The notes beneath the pieces were generated by a model that was not told where the DNA came from, searched no databases, and saw only the letters and a program-made list of their open reading frames with translations. Made by a program: the position numbers and the translations under genes. This document shows positions 20,976 to 21,063 of a stretch of 21,063 nucleotides of DNA, in pieces; position 1 is the stretch's first letter, and each line of letters opens with the position of its first letter. The stretch is from the NCBI GenBank assembly GCA_036897095.1, contig JAYMSP010003107.1, positions 1-21,063 on the forward strand, given 5' to 3'. This DNA comes from Plantago elongata. Lineage: Eukaryota; Streptophyta; Magnoliopsida; Lamiales; Plantaginaceae.

Positions 20976-21063
20976 GAGACTAGGGATGTAAATAAACAAA
21001 ACGTTCGTGAAAAAAATCGGTTGATGCTCGATTCGTGTTCGAGTTTGACCGAACCGAACAGTT
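20976..21063 (+). mobile_element. Possible end of a hAT-like or other dispersed plant repeat (cut by the window edge)
   Basis: From CTAGGGATGTAAATAAACAA the sequence runs into repeated TTCG, CGAACCG and TCGAGTTTG words. Many plant dispersed repeats begin with a similar (C/T)AGGGGTGTAAA terminus followed by GAACCG-type motifs. Only one end is visible, so family and boundaries are uncertain. Confidence 0.3.

Overview
The window looks like nuclear DNA from a flowering plant, probably a eudicot. It is AT-rich, with intron-split genes whose exons join cleanly at GT-AG boundaries, Stowaway/mariner-type MITEs, and two plant protein families recognisable end to end. The exact lineage is not readable; an asterid such as Lamiales is only a weak guess.

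Layout. Positions 1-5900 hold no supported gene. They contain a GC-rich G-biased stretch (about 1-180), an extraordinary 279-base tract with no G on the plus strand (294-572), and then ordinary AT-rich intergenic DNA with one (AAT)n microsatellite. A small MITE (5899-6132) lies just past the 3' end of the first gene.

Gene 1 (minus strand, 12978 to 6302, ten coding exons, predicted 1317 aa) encodes a nuclear BRCT-PHD protein of the Arabidopsis At4g02110 type: two N-terminal BRCT repeats, a long disordered middle carrying three tandem copies of a ~58-residue unit, two more BRCT repeats, a PHD finger and a basic tail. The layout resembles chromatin adaptors of the DNA-damage response. Its upstream region has an E2F-type site, a G-box and four TGGGCC/TGGGCT elements. 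Intron 3 carries a 517-bp mariner-like MITE.

Positions 13400-15990 are intergenic, with a diverged ~130-bp direct duplication and a 47-bp tandem duplication. Gene 2 (minus strand, 18796 to 15991, five coding exons, predicted 700 aa) encodes a class-3 lipase of the PLASTID LIPASE (PLIP) family with Ser418/Asp479/His595 as the likely catalytic triad. A dense cluster of ACGT elements, including a perfect CACGTGGC, lies 1.6-2.0 kb upstream of it, which fits the known abscisic-acid response of PLIP2 and PLIP3. The last ~90 bases resemble the end of a common plant repeat.

The two genes point the same way, 3 kb apart, and have no evident functional link. I see no undescribed multi-gene system. The items most worth a second look are the G-free tract, the tandem repeat module in gene 1, the duplicated acceptor-proximal intron segment around an in-frame 60-nt exon in gene 2, and the ACGT cluster.
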